Assembly (NCBI RefSeq): GCF_000003195.3
Contig: NC_012870.2
Span: forward strand, 50,286,396 to 50,350,395
DNA length: 64,000 nucleotides
Direction of reading: 5' to 3'
DNA from: Sorghum bicolor
Lineage: Eukaryota > Streptophyta > Magnoliopsida > Poales > Poaceae
The notes under the pieces are model-generated. The model made no database searches, was not told where the DNA came from, and saw nothing but the letters and a program-made list of their open reading frames with translations. How positions within the stretch are numbered: the stretch's first letter is position 1; each line of letters starts with the position of its first letter. A program made the translations under genes and the position numbers. Of the stretch, positions 46,517 to 57,619 are shown piece by piece.

Positions 46517-47212
46517 GAATATCTGTATATAAGAAACTTCTATTCCAATCCACAATCGGTCCAACAAGTCAACTGTCGTCAATTAGATCAATCAGGAATA
46601 AGCAATATGTCGTACCCTATCTGTCATATTTGCTTTTCGGTAAAGTTGAACCGGGACCTATTCTCATAATAGGCAGCAAGCAAAGCTAAATAGGAAAGGG
46701 GGCGACGTTGCCTTTTTCGTCAAAATAAAAAAGGGTGGAATGTGGAGCAATTCTTCCATGTTTCCGCAGTAGCATATTGTTCCATGGAGCTAGGGTCCAA
46801 AATAGGAATCAACAAGTGTTTCCACGACTCTACCGCCCGGCCAATCCTGTTCCACTGAATCCCCTGAGCCGGAGGTCACTTTTCCCGATCCATCCCGAAG
46901 GTTTTTTTCCCTCTCTCGCCCCATCATCGTACCCAGTCCTGCTATCGGCTCAGCCCAATAGCAGCTGGGCTAGGTACGATGAGCGGGCGACGAAAGTCAT
47001 GAAAATTGGTAAGTTGGTCAATGGAATCCAGTCGAAAGATCAAGAAAGCAAAGCATAAGAAGACTCTGATCCTCTTCTACGAATCTACAACTCTCTTTAC
47101 TGAGCGAGACTTCATCTATATCCCTAAAAGTGGATTTGGATTCCCATTTTTTCTTTGAATGACATTGAAAAGGGGGGTCCCTCCTCCCCCTGCTAGCTAG
47201 ATATGGTGGGGT

Positions 47213-47341
47213 GCTTTCGCAACGAATCTCTTGACCTAAAAAAAGTGTCCTTTCTCGATACATAACATTGTATAAGTCAACCCAAGTCGCTTCTTCATCT
47301 CCGGGAATCTGGTAAGGTACTTTTGGAACACTAATGGGCAT
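47213..47341 (-). pseudogene. clpP: Plastid clpP fragment, N-terminal part
   Basis: Starts [20 protein letters not shown] and continues [19 protein letters not shown]. The 43 codons read without an intron, as in grass plastids, where clpP introns are lost. It is on the opposite strand to the other clpP piece, about 1.4 kb away. Confidence 0.92.
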
Positions 47342-47797
47342 ATTAGATTAATATTATTAAATTTAAGTAAAAAAACTACACTTTAATATGGAAACATAAG
47401 AATCTGCAGAAGCATCTAATAGCGATTCTTAGAATCCACAGCAAAGAACAGAACACCTCGTTCCCATTTCTCTTTTTGTACGGAATGAACCAATTCTCGT
47501 TCTACAACAAGAAGAAGATCCATGAACTGGAACGGATGGAAGATAGCACTAGAAGTAAAAGAAATATTGAAAGGTGATTTTACTAGTCAAGCAAGTATCG
47601 GACAACTGCGAGCGAAAGCAAGAGATGTTTCTCGAGCTACAATGAACAATTCCATTCAAAGGAATGTTCTAGAGGGGGCCCTTTTCCGCAAATTTTGTTG
47701 AAAATTAGTCGTTATTTGAACGAAACCGGGAGGCCTCTGCCGTCTTACAACGCTCACCGGGATTTCTGAGCAGAAGTACTCGGGCCCCGACTCGATC

Positions 47798-47897
47798 CTG
47801 GGGGAAAAGTGATATCCAGCACGGGTCCAATAATTTGATCAATATGCCCTACGCTTTTTTCTTCAATTGTGGAAACCCCGGGACGCGAAGTAGTAGG
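47798..47897 (-). pseudogene. atpB: Plastid atpB fragment, N-terminal part
   Basis: On the minus strand it encodes [20 protein letters not shown], then [13 protein letters not shown], the start region of the plastid ATP synthase beta subunit. It is cut after about 33 residues. Confidence 0.9.
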
Positions 47898-48104
47898 GCA
47901 TCTTTCGGCGGAGGAAAGGAGGCGACTAGTCGCTTCTGGCGAAGCTGCGAGTTCATGAGCAAGTGAATGAACGAGCTGCGAGTGAAGTGCTCCTCAGCAA
48001 ATCTAATCCCAATACGAATTCCAGAATAATGCTATAATGGAGCCATCCTTTCCAAATGAATCTGTATCCTCTGTTTCGATGAAAGCTATCCCCGGGGACA
48101 GAAT

Positions 48105-48280
48105 TTTTATGACAGTTTGGCCAATCTTGAGATTGTTCTACAGCGTTGTCTTGAAGCTGATTTGGTACTCAATTGGGAGAAGTGTCATTTCCTGGTTCAA
48201 GAGGGTATTGTCCTCGGTCATTTGGTTTCCTTGCGAGGAATTGAGATTGATAAAGCCAAAGTTGAGGATCGCTTGGTCCT
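48105..48280 (+). pseudogene. Gypsy reverse-transcriptase scrap inside the organellar insertion
   Basis: [20 protein letters not shown] followed by [15 protein letters not shown] and IEIDKAKVE is the RT segment just after the DD box in Athila/Tat-like elements. It closely parallels the residues at about 25826-25970. It starts and stops abruptly. Mitochondrial genomes of grasses carry such nuclear retroelement scraps, so it may have arrived with the donor DNA. Confidence 0.85.
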
Positions 48281-48372
48281 GCCCCATTTCCTTGAATGAA
48301 GAAATTGAGGTTCCATACCATCTCCTTCCCCACTCAAAAGGTATGCGCCGCTACAACGGATGTTCCCGACTC

Positions 48373-48440
48373 ACACCGGATATGGACCGAACTATCTCAC
48401 GACGTTCTGAACCCAGCTCACGTACCGCATTAATGGGCGA
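48373..48440 (-). rRNA. rrn26: Second organellar large-subunit rRNA fragment
   Basis: On the minus strand GTACGTGAGCTGGGTTCAGA, ACGTCGTGAGATAGTTCGGT and CCATATCCGGTGTGAG are 3'-domain landmarks of LSU rRNA. It is about 70 bases long with blurred ends. Confidence 0.75.
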
Positions 48441-49795
48441 CTCAAAATCTCGTGCTAAAGAGCGTGGAGGTTCGCCCCACTACTTACTTAATGAATCTCA
48501 TGGGCCTTGTCCTGGCTTCAAAGAAAGACCTTTCGAAATGTCAATTTACGTTTTCAAAACTACAGCTATCTTGCCTAGAGTCCCCTCTGTCTTGCTAAAC
48601 ACAAATCCTTCTTTTCTTGTATAGACGAAAAAAAGAACAAAGTAGGTTTCGACCCATTAAAGGAGTCAATGGCCTTCCAACGGGCCAGGAAATTGGTCAC
48701 AATCATAAAAGACCTGAACCGGAGGTGCATACAATTGACAGGGTAGCTCGGAGGTCAGATGAGTCCCCATAAAGATAGATTAGTACTGGAAGGTTCAGAT
48801 GAAGGAATGGGGTAGCGAGGGGTGCTAGGTCTTTCTTCGCAAGCGTTGCGGGCTTCTCTCTCTGGTCTCACTTCGAGTCATTGGAAGCCTGCAGGGTCAA
48901 ATTTGGAGTATTTTCAGTTAGAATCTAGAGTCAGCCTATTCAGTTCTTAGCCCTTAAGGGTAAGGCAGGGGGAGAACTTGTCGATTGGTCAAGCGATTCC
49001 AGATTCTTCTTCATTTGCAGTAGAGAAATAGCTGCCCAAAGGGGATCATTGAGCCGGTTACCGGTGGCTAAGAGCCTTTCCTTTCCATTTTATCGACCTT
49101 TCCTTTGGATTTATTATCATAGGTAGTGTTCGAGATCGCCTCTATGCGGTGAACGCTCATCCAAATGTTGGTGTGTTGCTATCGGATCGAAATAGAGGTC
49201 AGGGTTTGGCAAAAATGCTGCCCTTCGAGAAGTCCCCCACCCTCTTTTTGTAATCTCTGCAGCTTCCTAGAGGCTTTTTGCTTTTTATTATTGAAAATAT
49301 AGCAGATCTGAAGTCTTTTTTATTATTTTTTTTCTTCGTTTTTTACTCGTTTTTAGCACCTATAACGGAGCCATCAATTGGTAGAGGTAGAAACTATCAA
49401 TTTTTTTTTGAAATCGTTCGGACCTCTGCTTAGTTTCATCCAAGCTTCATCCTAGTCATGGCCACCTTGTAAATATGTGTTCGTATCCGGGCAACATCAC
49501 AGACAGTGAAAATCTTAGTCACTAGGCAAGAATGGAAAGAGCTTCTTTACCTCAACAGAAAAGTAGCTTACCCAAAGCTAATCCTCAGTTTCAACCAGTA
49601 CAAAAGCAAAGCTTGTCCCAGCCTCATTAGACTGAAAAGAATTACCCCTGCCTCTGTTGGGTCCGGAACGGCAGCCCCTGCTGGAGTGAAACCTTCCACC
49701 ATTTTCGGAAAAAGAGGGGTCCCAAATGAAATTCTAGAGAAATCCTTGTTATTCGCGGAAATAGGATCGGAACAAGAAGGCTTCCAGGAATTGGG
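48441..49795. other. Organellar insertion, unassigned right part
   Basis: No recognised gene. A plus-strand frame that starts at 49506 within this part runs through the insertion edge into the TNP2 remainder, making a chimeric ORF with no functional meaning that I can support. Confidence 0.4.
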
Positions 49796-50198
49796 AATGA
49801 CCGGAGGTGGGGTAACAGTCGACAAGGAGTATGGGATGACAACCGTGGACCTTAACAATAGTGGGTTCAAAGACAAACCATTCGTCCTTGCTGCAGACGT
49901 GAGTCTGGTGTTCTATGTCAAAGATATGTCTACGAAACCAAAGAGAGGAAAAAATGATGACCACTCAATCATCAATGAGCCAAAGCGCCACATTGTCCTT
50001 TCTCGGAAAAGAAACATTGTCGGAATTGAGGACAAGTCAGACATGTCAGGCGATTACGAAAGGGATGATCGAATTCCGCCCTTCATAGTCAACAAAGACC
50101 CAAGCATTCTGTTAAACAATGAGGATACTCCATGGTTACGGCAGGATCATAACCAAGGGTCATACGTCAAGAAGAAGTTCACTGTTGTGTCGGCTTAA
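49796..50198 (+). pseudogene. TNP2 C-terminal remainder (DUF4216-like)
   Basis: Begins TGGGVTVDKEYGMTTVDLNN and continues DKPFVLAADVSLVFYVKDMS, PKRHIVLSRKRNIVGIED and NEDTPWLRQDHNQGS, ending at a TAA. This is the C-terminal part of TNP2-type transposases. It continues the gene interrupted at 42780. The satellite follows directly. Confidence 0.88.
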
Positions 50199-50210
50199 CA
50201 TAAAGTCATG

Positions 50211-51540
50211 TTTAATAGTATGTGTTGTAAGAAACTTTGTATGAAACTATATTTGAGAATTGTGAATTTTGATGAGTGTAACAAACTTTGTATTCATGAC
50301 TTTTCCATTTGGGACCATCTAGAGTTCGGTCAAAGAGTGTTTTTGTAAAAACCATTGCTTTGACTTCGGTCAAACTTGGTCAAATGACAAACTAAATTAC
50401 TTAAAATGAAAAAAATTTGAATACCAAGTTGTTAGATATCATCAAGATCTAAACCTTTTATATACACAACTTTTCCATTTGAGAAAGTTTAAGTTTACAA
50501 TACCCACCAATTCTTGAATCTCACACAAACTATATGAAACTATATGTGTCAATTGTGGATTTTCAACTACACCTTCCTAAAACTTTGTCAAATGCAAAAA
50601 TGGTCTATATATTAAATGTACATTTTGATGAGTGGAACAATAATGGCATTCATGATTTTTCCATTCGAGGCCATCTAGGGTTCCAAAACAGCTGCGTGGC
50701 TATGAATTCTCTGAAAATTCAAAATTGAGTGGTTCAAACTTTTCCAAAAGAAAAGTTGACCATTAGACAAAATGTAGAACTTGATGAGTGTAACAAACTT
50801 TGTATTCATGACTTTTCCATTTGGGACAATCTAGGGTTCGGTCAAAGGGTGTTTTTGTAGAAACCAATGCTTTGACTTTGGTCAAACTTGATCAAATGGC
50901 CCATTTGATGACTTCAAATGAAAAATTTTTGAATACAAAGTTGTTAGAGATCATCAAGATCTACATTTTATATATTGTCCATTTTTCCATTTGGATAATT
51001 TTTAGCCAATCATAATCACATTTCTATAAAATCCAAGACAGGATTTGGTCAAACTTGGTCAAATGACAAACTAAATTACTTAAAATGAAAAAATTTTGAA
51101 TACCAAGTTGTTAGATATCATCAAGATCTAAACTTTTTATATACACAACTTTTCCATTTGAGAAAGTTTAAGTTAACAATACCCACCAATTCTTGAATCT
51201 CACACAAACTATATGAAACTATATGTGTCAATTGTGGATTTTCAACTACACCTTCCTAAAACTTTGTCAAATGCAAAAATGGTCTATATATTAAATGTAG
51301 ATTTTGATGAGTGGAACAATATTGGTATTCATGACTTTTCCATTCGAGACCATCTAGGGTTCCAAAACCGCTGCGTGGCTATGAATTCTCTGAAAATTCA
51401 AAATACAGTGGTTCAAACTTTTCCAAAAGAAAAGTTGACCATTAGACAAAATGTAGAACTTGATGAGTGTAACAAACTTTGTATTCATGACTTTTCCATT
51501 TGGGACAATCTAGGGTTCGGTCAAAGGGTGTGTTCATCAA
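50211..51540. repeat. CACTA internal satellite, about 2 units
   Basis: Same family as 1850-3850. A partial unit is followed by unit starts (AACTATATGTGTCAATTGTG) at about 50538 and 51217, a period of about 680 bp, ending abruptly at about 51540. The location between the TNP2 gene and the second promoter is the same in both CACTA copies. Confidence 0.88.
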
Positions 51541-51896
51541 GATATATATTTTTATATGATAAATAGATTTTTTATTCGATGAAAACAATACCCTACTAGC
51601 ATTCCGAGTAATAAATAACAAAAGTAAAAAGTTTAACGTCAATATGATGTGAAAATAGATTTCCAGTAGATTGGATATAGTTTTTGTAAATTTATTGGAA
51701 TAATATATTTTTGCATGAACAAAATACTAAACATTTCTTACAAAATCATTGCAAATTATAAAAATACAGTAAGATATTTAAGGTTAAAATTTTTCATGTG
51801 TACATTAAAAAAAATTACAATATATGTCACTGTTTAAAAAATATTATGCAAAATATTTAATTTACTATACAATTTATAATATAAACTGTATGTAAA
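51541..51896. other. AT-rich spacer, no gene seen
   Basis: Low-complexity AT sequence between the satellite and the palindrome. No supported frame. Confidence 0.5.
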
Positions 51897-52200
51897 CTTT
51901 AGCACCGGTTCCAGACAAGGACCGGTGCTAAAGGGTCTGCCCCTATATAAGCCACAGGCGCTCTGGATCTGAGCAGTTGCCTTCGTCTTCGTCTTCGTCG
52001 AGCAGAGAGCTCCGCCGCCGCCGTCCAACGCCGCCCGTTCGTCTCCACAGCACCGCCGTTCGTCTCCAGCGCCGCCGCCGCCATCTCCAGCGCCGTCGCC
52101 GCCATCTTCAGCAGAGCCGGCCGCCACCGGCCATCTCCTTCGACGAACTCTGGCCGCCACGATCATACGTATATTCATCGATCTATATATATGCATGAAT
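51897..52200 (+). promoter_or_regulatory. Internal palindrome, TATA box and leader of the second CACTA-2 gene
   Basis: CTTTAGCACCGGTT and ACCGGTGCTAAAGG at 51897-51934 form one inverted pair of the same type as the terminal repeats. A TATA box CTATATAAG at 51943 and a CT/GCC-rich leader follow. The transposase-binding motif directly beside a promoter suggests self-regulation (inference). Confidence 0.65.
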
Positions 52201-53155
52201 GCCAACAGTTTATATATATAGACTAAAATTGTATATATGAATTGTATATATATATGAATACCAACAGTTTCGATGAATAATATGTTATATATATATATTA
52301 CATATATATATATATATATATTATATAAATATATGTATCATATATATATATATCTTATATATGTATATATATATTATATAATGTTTTGAATTGTTTTAAA
52401 TGTATATATATAGTAGTAGTATGTCAGTCTCTAATATATATTAATGTTTGTACTATTATTCTTATATTATTTTGTAGTATTATTTTTTAGTATATTATTC
52501 TAGTGTATTACTTGGCTTAAAAGATTCAAGTGTATACATATACTATTATTGTTTACTATTATTCTAGTATTATTTTTTAGTATATTATTCTAGTATATTA
52601 CTTGGCTTAAAAGATTCTAGTGTATACATATACATATATTATTGTTTGTACTATTATTCTAGTATTGTTTTTAGTATATTATTCTAGTGTATTACTTGGC
52701 TTAAAAGATTCTAGTATTATTTTTAGAGCACTCCAACACTTTCATTTGTAGTAGTACTAGTAGTAGTATATAAGTCTCTAATATATATTCTAGTAGTGTT
52801 TAGCCACCAAATTTATTCTAGTAGGGTTTTTTATATATTATTGTTTGTACTATATTATTCTAGTATTTTTTAGTATATTATTCTAGTATATTACTTGGCT
52901 TAAAAGATTCTAGTATTATTTTTAGAGCACTCCAGTAGTACTAGTAGTAGTATATAAGTCTCTAATATATATTCTATTGGTGTTTACCCACCAAATTTAT
53001 TCTAGTAGTGTTTTGTATATGTTATTGTTTGTACTATTATTCTAGTATTATTTTTAGTATATTATGAATTCTAGTGTTTTAGTATATTATGAATTCTAGT
53101 GTTATTGTTAGTATTATTTTTTTAGTATATTATTCTAGTGTGTTTCTTATCTTAT
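52200..53155. repeat. AT-rich intron-like region with dispersed TTCTAGTATTATTTTTAGTA units
   Basis: A unit containing TTACTTGGCTTAAAAGATTC recurs at about 52510, 52600, 52694 and 52891, along with ATTCTAGT/TAGTATATTA runs and a (TA)n stretch at 52280-52380. It probably lies in the first intron of the second gene, because an acceptor-like TGGTTGCAG comes at 53182. Confidence 0.6.
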
Positions 53156-53190
53156 ATAGAATATATATATGTATGGTTGCAGACATAGAA

Positions 53191-54902
53191 ATGGCTGACC
53201 GTCCTCATGATGATCCTGATTATATGGAAGATGCCATTCAAAATATGATCAACGACGGTAGTCAGTACTTTATTGATTACAACGAGATCATGCAAGGCAA
53301 TCCGATTGAGCAACAAGAGGGAAATGCCCCTGAGTAACAAGAGGGCAATGCGCCTGAGCAACAACTTGTCGTGAAACAAGAAGAAAATACTGGCGAGGTA
53401 TGTAAATGTAAACATATATAATTAATGCATCTCTTACATTAGGTTTTAGACTTACTTGGTTATTAATTTAGTATTTTTGTTCTTATATCTACGTGTAGCC
53501 TTCTGGATCGACCTCTACGGGGAGAAGCGTACCTCCACGAGGGCCAAAGAAGCCGTTGGAGGGCCGCTATGTAATCTCTGAGTTTGAGATAGCTACAGGC
53601 AGACCACTTGGTGAACATGTAAATAAATATGTTAGTCACTGTGGATATCTTGTGATAGATCAAATACCGATTAGTGCTCGTTAATGGAGAGAGAAGCGAG
53701 GTGCTCCTAAGATCAGTTTTGTCTCTGATCGTGACAAGGACTTAGTTTGGAAAGCCGTCACAGACGTTTTTACCTTCGACACCAACGATGAAGAGTTGAA
53801 GGTGCGAATTTATGACTGGAGTATGAAGAAGATGGCGGTACTGTTCCAGAATTGGAAGAAGACTTTGTACAATAAATTTGTCAAGAAAAACGAGACTCCA
53901 AATTTCAACCTCAAGCAATACGTAAAGCTGAGGGTCTTCTGGGATGACTTCGTGCAGTACAAAACATTAGAAGAGGGCGAGGAACGAGCCATTAGAAACA
54001 AAGAGAATGCAAGTAAAAAGACATACCACCATCATATGGGATCAGGTGGTTATAAGAATGTTGTATCCAAGTGGGACCTAATGGAACAGGAGATGCTTGC
54101 TAGGGGGGTCACACCCGAGACAATAGCAAAGAATTGGAGCGAGCGCTCCAAGCATTGGTTCTACGGTCATGGGGGAAGCTTGGATCCAGACACCGGGGCG
54201 CTATTTTGGGGCCAAGAAATCTCTAGAGCAGCAGAGAGACTAGTCCGTGCACGAGAGGCGGTTCAGTCTGGTGAGTTCAGGCCTAACAGGGAGAAGGATG
54301 AACTCACCTATGCGCTTGAAAATCTTGAGCACGGTGGGCGCACGAGAGGCTATGGGGCAGTTCCGTGGCTGCAATCATTCCAAGCCAATCAAGATACCTA
54401 CAGAAGCTACCAGAGAAAGAAGGATGAGGAGGAAGAGCGGATCCGCCGCCTGGAAGCTTTTGTTCTGCAGTCAGAAGAGCGTGAGAAAGCTCGTGAAGAA
54501 TGGATGCAGGCGGAGATTCAAAGGCAAGTGCAAGCAGCACTTAGTCAAATGACGAAAGGGCAAGGTACATCACAGCCTGAGGTCAACGTTAGCCCCCCAT
54601 GCCAGTTGAAAAGCAGCTGCGGATCCACGGAAGTACCAACCGTTCAGGATGACACGAAGCTACACTTCCCCGTGGATGATGTCACAGAGGCTTTTAGTAC
54701 CTGTGAGCTGCATGTACCAGATGGGAATGCAACAAAAAAGGTGGCTATCGCTGTTGTCAACCCTATCGACCGAACGAGAAATCCAACAATCCATAATCGA
54801 CCAGTACCTAGTGGATATGCTAGCGTCTCGGTTGATAGGGTTGAGAAAGGTTGTGGCAATGTGCCTCTAGACATAGAAGGGGAGACAGAGAGAAGACATT
54901 AG
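53191..54902 (+). pseudogene. CACTA-2 second gene, 5' part: Transposase_24 (Ptta/En/Spm) type
   Basis: Exon A 53191-53397 (MADRPHDDPDYMEDAIQNM) has a TAA at 53335-53337. The intron has GTATGT and TGTAG borders. Exon B starts at 53499 (PKKPLEGRYVISEFEIATGR) and has a TAA at 53682-53684, then is open through VRIYDWSMKKMAVLFQNWKK, QYVKLRVFWDDFVQY, RSKHWFYGHGGSLDPDTGAL and a Glu/Arg-rich coiled coil. This is the Transposase_24 pattern, taken to be the TNPA-like DNA-binding partner of TNP2. At about 54890 the frame shifts; the true frame would continue EKTLGEAEKTFICWRKLF. In-frame continuation after each stop shows they are mutations and not splice effects. Confidence 0.85.
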
Positions 54903-55055
54903 GTGAAGCTGAGAAGACATTTATTTGTTGGCGCAAGCTCTTCATAATTATTCCTCAACATAGGTTTGTGTGTGATTTTACTTCTTATATTATTTATTAT
55001 GTATTGAAATTAAAAAAGAGTTTGCTCACAAAACTTGTAATTGTTTTCTTTGCAG

Positions 55056-57079
55056 GGACTCCTCCAACCTAAGTCCAGTTCTCTCCCCAGCGCATCATAG
55101 TGCTGCGGGCGGTGACAATGCTGGATCTCCTCCAACACCTGCGGCGGCCACACCGACCCCGCCACCGCCTCCACCACGGTCTCCACCTCCTCCACCGAGG
55201 TCTCCAACTCCTCCACCGCATTCTCCAACACCGAAAAGATCGGCCCCACCACCTCCACCGCCTGCACCGCCCTCTCCAAAGTGTACACGGTCGGTCCCCT
55301 CGCCTCCAAAGCGAGGTAGTCACAAGTGGTCCGCCCAAGAACGACCGAAGTCATCGGTCCCACCTCCAAAGAAGGCTGCCTCAGCAAAGAGAGCTAAGAC
55401 TCCAGAAAAATTATCTTATGAAAATAGTGAAGAGGAGGTAATTGCTGCATCCAAAGCTGAGGTGAAACAATTTTTTGATAAATTGAAGGAGGATAGAAAA
55501 AAGCGGCTAAACCCAGAAAAGCCGTACTTTTATGTAAAGCCATTGGAACTGAGGCAGAAGGTGGCGGACCAGCAAAAGAAGCAACCCGAAGCTCAGAAAA
55601 AGTCAGCACTTTCGGACTATGAGCGGTCTCTGGTCAAGTCTTCACAGCCTAGAAAGAGGGTCCCACAGCTCGGAGAAGTATCAAAACCGGTGCCCCCTTT
55701 GATTGTGCCAAATCAATACGGCTCAAATGAAGACTTCATGCCAAAGAAATCCTTAGCGTTGTCTGAGCTCGACTCGCTTGAGCGTTTCTTTCGACACACA
55801 AATGTTTGCAATAAACAAATGGTGCATTGAGGCGTCTAAAAGGGGAGAGAATTGGATTTCTGTTCGTATTAGACAACATCACTACTTCTGTGGAGATGAC
55901 CTCATATACGTGCAGTTCGAAGAATTGCACCAACTATGTCACCTCGACGCTCTCGACAAATCTCTTGTCAGCTACTTTTGTCTGTAAGTATTTTTTCTTT
56001 TTATTATACTTCTAACTTCTTTAATTACATGTATATAATCCTTACACACTTAGAATTTATATGTATATATGCAGGCACCAAATGAGAGAGCTCAGAATCA
56101 GAAATGACAATAGTATTGGGTTCGTTGACCCTTATATTGTTTTCAAGGCTCCGCAGGCAGTGTGGACAGCAGCTCATGAGACAGAAGTATGCACCAATCT
56201 TATGAGGTTCTTTGTGAACCAAAAAGGAAAAACAAAAAATACTCTTCCCCTTCAACTTCGAGTGAGTTATATAGTTATTAAGTGCATGCATATTTTATTT
56301 TAATAATTATTACTCGAGACAAGTTTTATATAGTTATATATAGGCCTGACTATATATATATATGTGTGTAAACAGCTTTCACTGAATACTCATGGTCATT
56401 GAAATTCCCAAGAACCGGTTGATAATCTTTGACTCAATGAGAAAACCAAAAGAAAATTATCAACAAATGGTAAACATTATTCAAAGGTACGTAATATCAA
56501 TCTCAGCTAGAACAATATGATAATATGACTCTGTAATTATTAGTTCACGATCCACAATGGCTGTGTGTAGGGTTTGGGAAAGATTCATTGACCGTGAACA
56601 TCTCAGTGGATGTAAAGCGCCGCTTAACATCCACAAGTAAGTTCTACTAGCTAGCAAACTTTCGCTAACTTTTAGCCTTCTTATTGTCATGGTCGTGAAT
56701 ATTATATATATATATATCGTACAGTGGTGTTTAAGACAAGAAGGGGGGAACAATCTATGTGCATATTACGTGTGCAAATTCATGATGGCACAAGTCAATC
56801 AAACACCCACAGAGACTGCTCAGAGTACGTTACATGTCTCTTTTCATTATCTCCTGAATTATATTGAATAACTTAGATAACTAATACTTTTTTATTTATT
56901 TCAAATTAAAGACGGAATGGTTGAGGGAAAAGGTCATACAAAAAGACTGAATCAAAGCTATCCAAGAGACGATAGCAGGATTTCTCCGCGAGCAAGTGAT
57001 CAATCCAAACGGCGAGTTTCACTTCAACGGCAACGAAACTCTTATTCCAAACAACGATGATCATTTGTATCGTTTTTAG
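55056..57079 (+). pseudogene. CACTA-2 second gene, 3' part: proline-rich linker plus Ulp1-type (C48) protease
   Basis: Exon from 55056 (acceptor TTTGCAG) with a Pro-rich run (TPPPPPPRSPPPPPRSP), Lys-rich segments and RKKRLNPEKPYFYVKPLELR; a frameshift lies near 55790. Then come protease exons: INKWCIEASKRGENWISVRI, YFCGDDLIYVQFEELHQL (intron from 55984), MRELRIRNDNSIGFVDPYIV (56075-56261), and an exon at 56376 with His followed by TGA at 56383-56385, also out of phase by one base. IIFDS supplies the Asp, and EGGNNLCAYYVCKF at about 56750 the catalytic Cys. The last exon has a TGA at 56948-56950 and ends PNNDDHLYRF-stop at 57079. The layout is that of SUMO-protease-like domains captured by plant CACTA elements. 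It is inactive here. Confidence 0.82.
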
Positions 57080-57372
57080 ACATTGGGATAAAAAACTCTA
57101 TGTATATATGTGTTACGAATTTTGTACTTATAAAACTATATATATATATAAAGCTTTTTACATATCTATTTAATTTTTGATGTGGCCTATTCATTTTATT
57201 ATAGGCAAAGCTTAATTATAAAGCTAAGCCTATAATTTTCATTTATATATGCTTAATATGCGTGTAATATAAATATATTATTGTATCAGCAAAAATATGT
57301 ATTAAAAAACCTATTATTATTATATATAAAAACAATAAACAGAACCGAAGATGTGAACCAAAAAAAAAGAAA
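57080..57372. other. 3' untranslated AT-rich spacer of CACTA-2
   Basis: AT-rich sequence between the second gene's stop and the terminal palindromes. No gene seen. Confidence 0.5.
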
Positions 57373-57616
57373 CCATTAACACCGGTTGGTAATACCAACC
57401 GGTGTTAAAGGCTCCTGCAACGTGGCAGCCCTGGCAGGACCCTTTAACACCGGTTGGTATTACCAACCGGTGTTAAAGGGAGGGGGGTGGGCTTTAGCCC
57501 CGGTTCCCCAAACCGGGACTAAAGGGTGCCTTTAGTCCCGGAAGAGTAGCACCGGCTCGGGAACCGGGGCAACAGGCCCTTCCCGACCGGTGCTAATGCC
57601 CGAACGTGTGCTAGTG
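57373..57616. repeat. Right subterminal palindromes and terminus of CACTA-2
   Basis: Perfect inverted units such as TTAACACCGGTTGGTA / TACCAACCGGTGTTAA occur twice, then a TTTAGCCCCGG / CCGGGACTAAAG pair, ending GTGTGCTAGTG at 57616, followed by TCA. The unit sequence (ACACCGGTTGGT) differs from the left end (GCACCGGTTCGT). Confidence 0.88.
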
Positions 57617-57619
57617 TCA

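Larger units (their letters stand above)
42781..49795. other. Organelle-derived DNA insertion (about 7.0 kb) inside TNP2
   Basis: The TNP2 reading stops after QWVK at 42780, and the next expected segment (TGGGVTVDKEYGMTTVDLNN) starts at about 49797. Between them lie unordered short pieces of plastid genes (rpoC2, clpP in two parts, ndhF, rps14, atpB, part of a tRNA), pieces of mitochondrial 26S rRNA, and unassigned DNA of organellar style. Plastid pieces shuffled among mitochondrial ones are typical of grass mitochondrial genomes, so the donor was probably mitochondrial DNA. No target duplication is visible, as expected for end-joining capture. Nothing here is a functional gene. Confidence 0.85.
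38313..57616 (+). mobile_element. CACTA (En/Spm) transposon, full length 19,304 bp (CACTA-2)
   Basis: The left end is CACTACTACAGAATGAGG and the right end (reverse complement) is CACTAGCACACGTTCGGGC. About 15 of the first 24 positions match, so the inverted repeat is weak beyond CACTA. A TCA duplication flanks it. Contents in order: left palindromes and TNP2-side promoter, GRF zinc-finger gene, TNP2 gene, a 7.0-kb organellar insertion within TNP2, satellite, palindrome and second promoter, Transposase_24 plus Ulp1-type gene, right palindromes. All coding regions are in the same direction. Multiple nonsense codons and frameshifts show it can no longer supply its own proteins. Confidence 0.95.

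Noticed and set aside
45367..47897. rpoC2, clpP, ndhF, rps14 and atpB as functional genes
   Set aside because: Each is a short internal or terminal scrap without start-to-stop continuity, in shuffled order and orientation.
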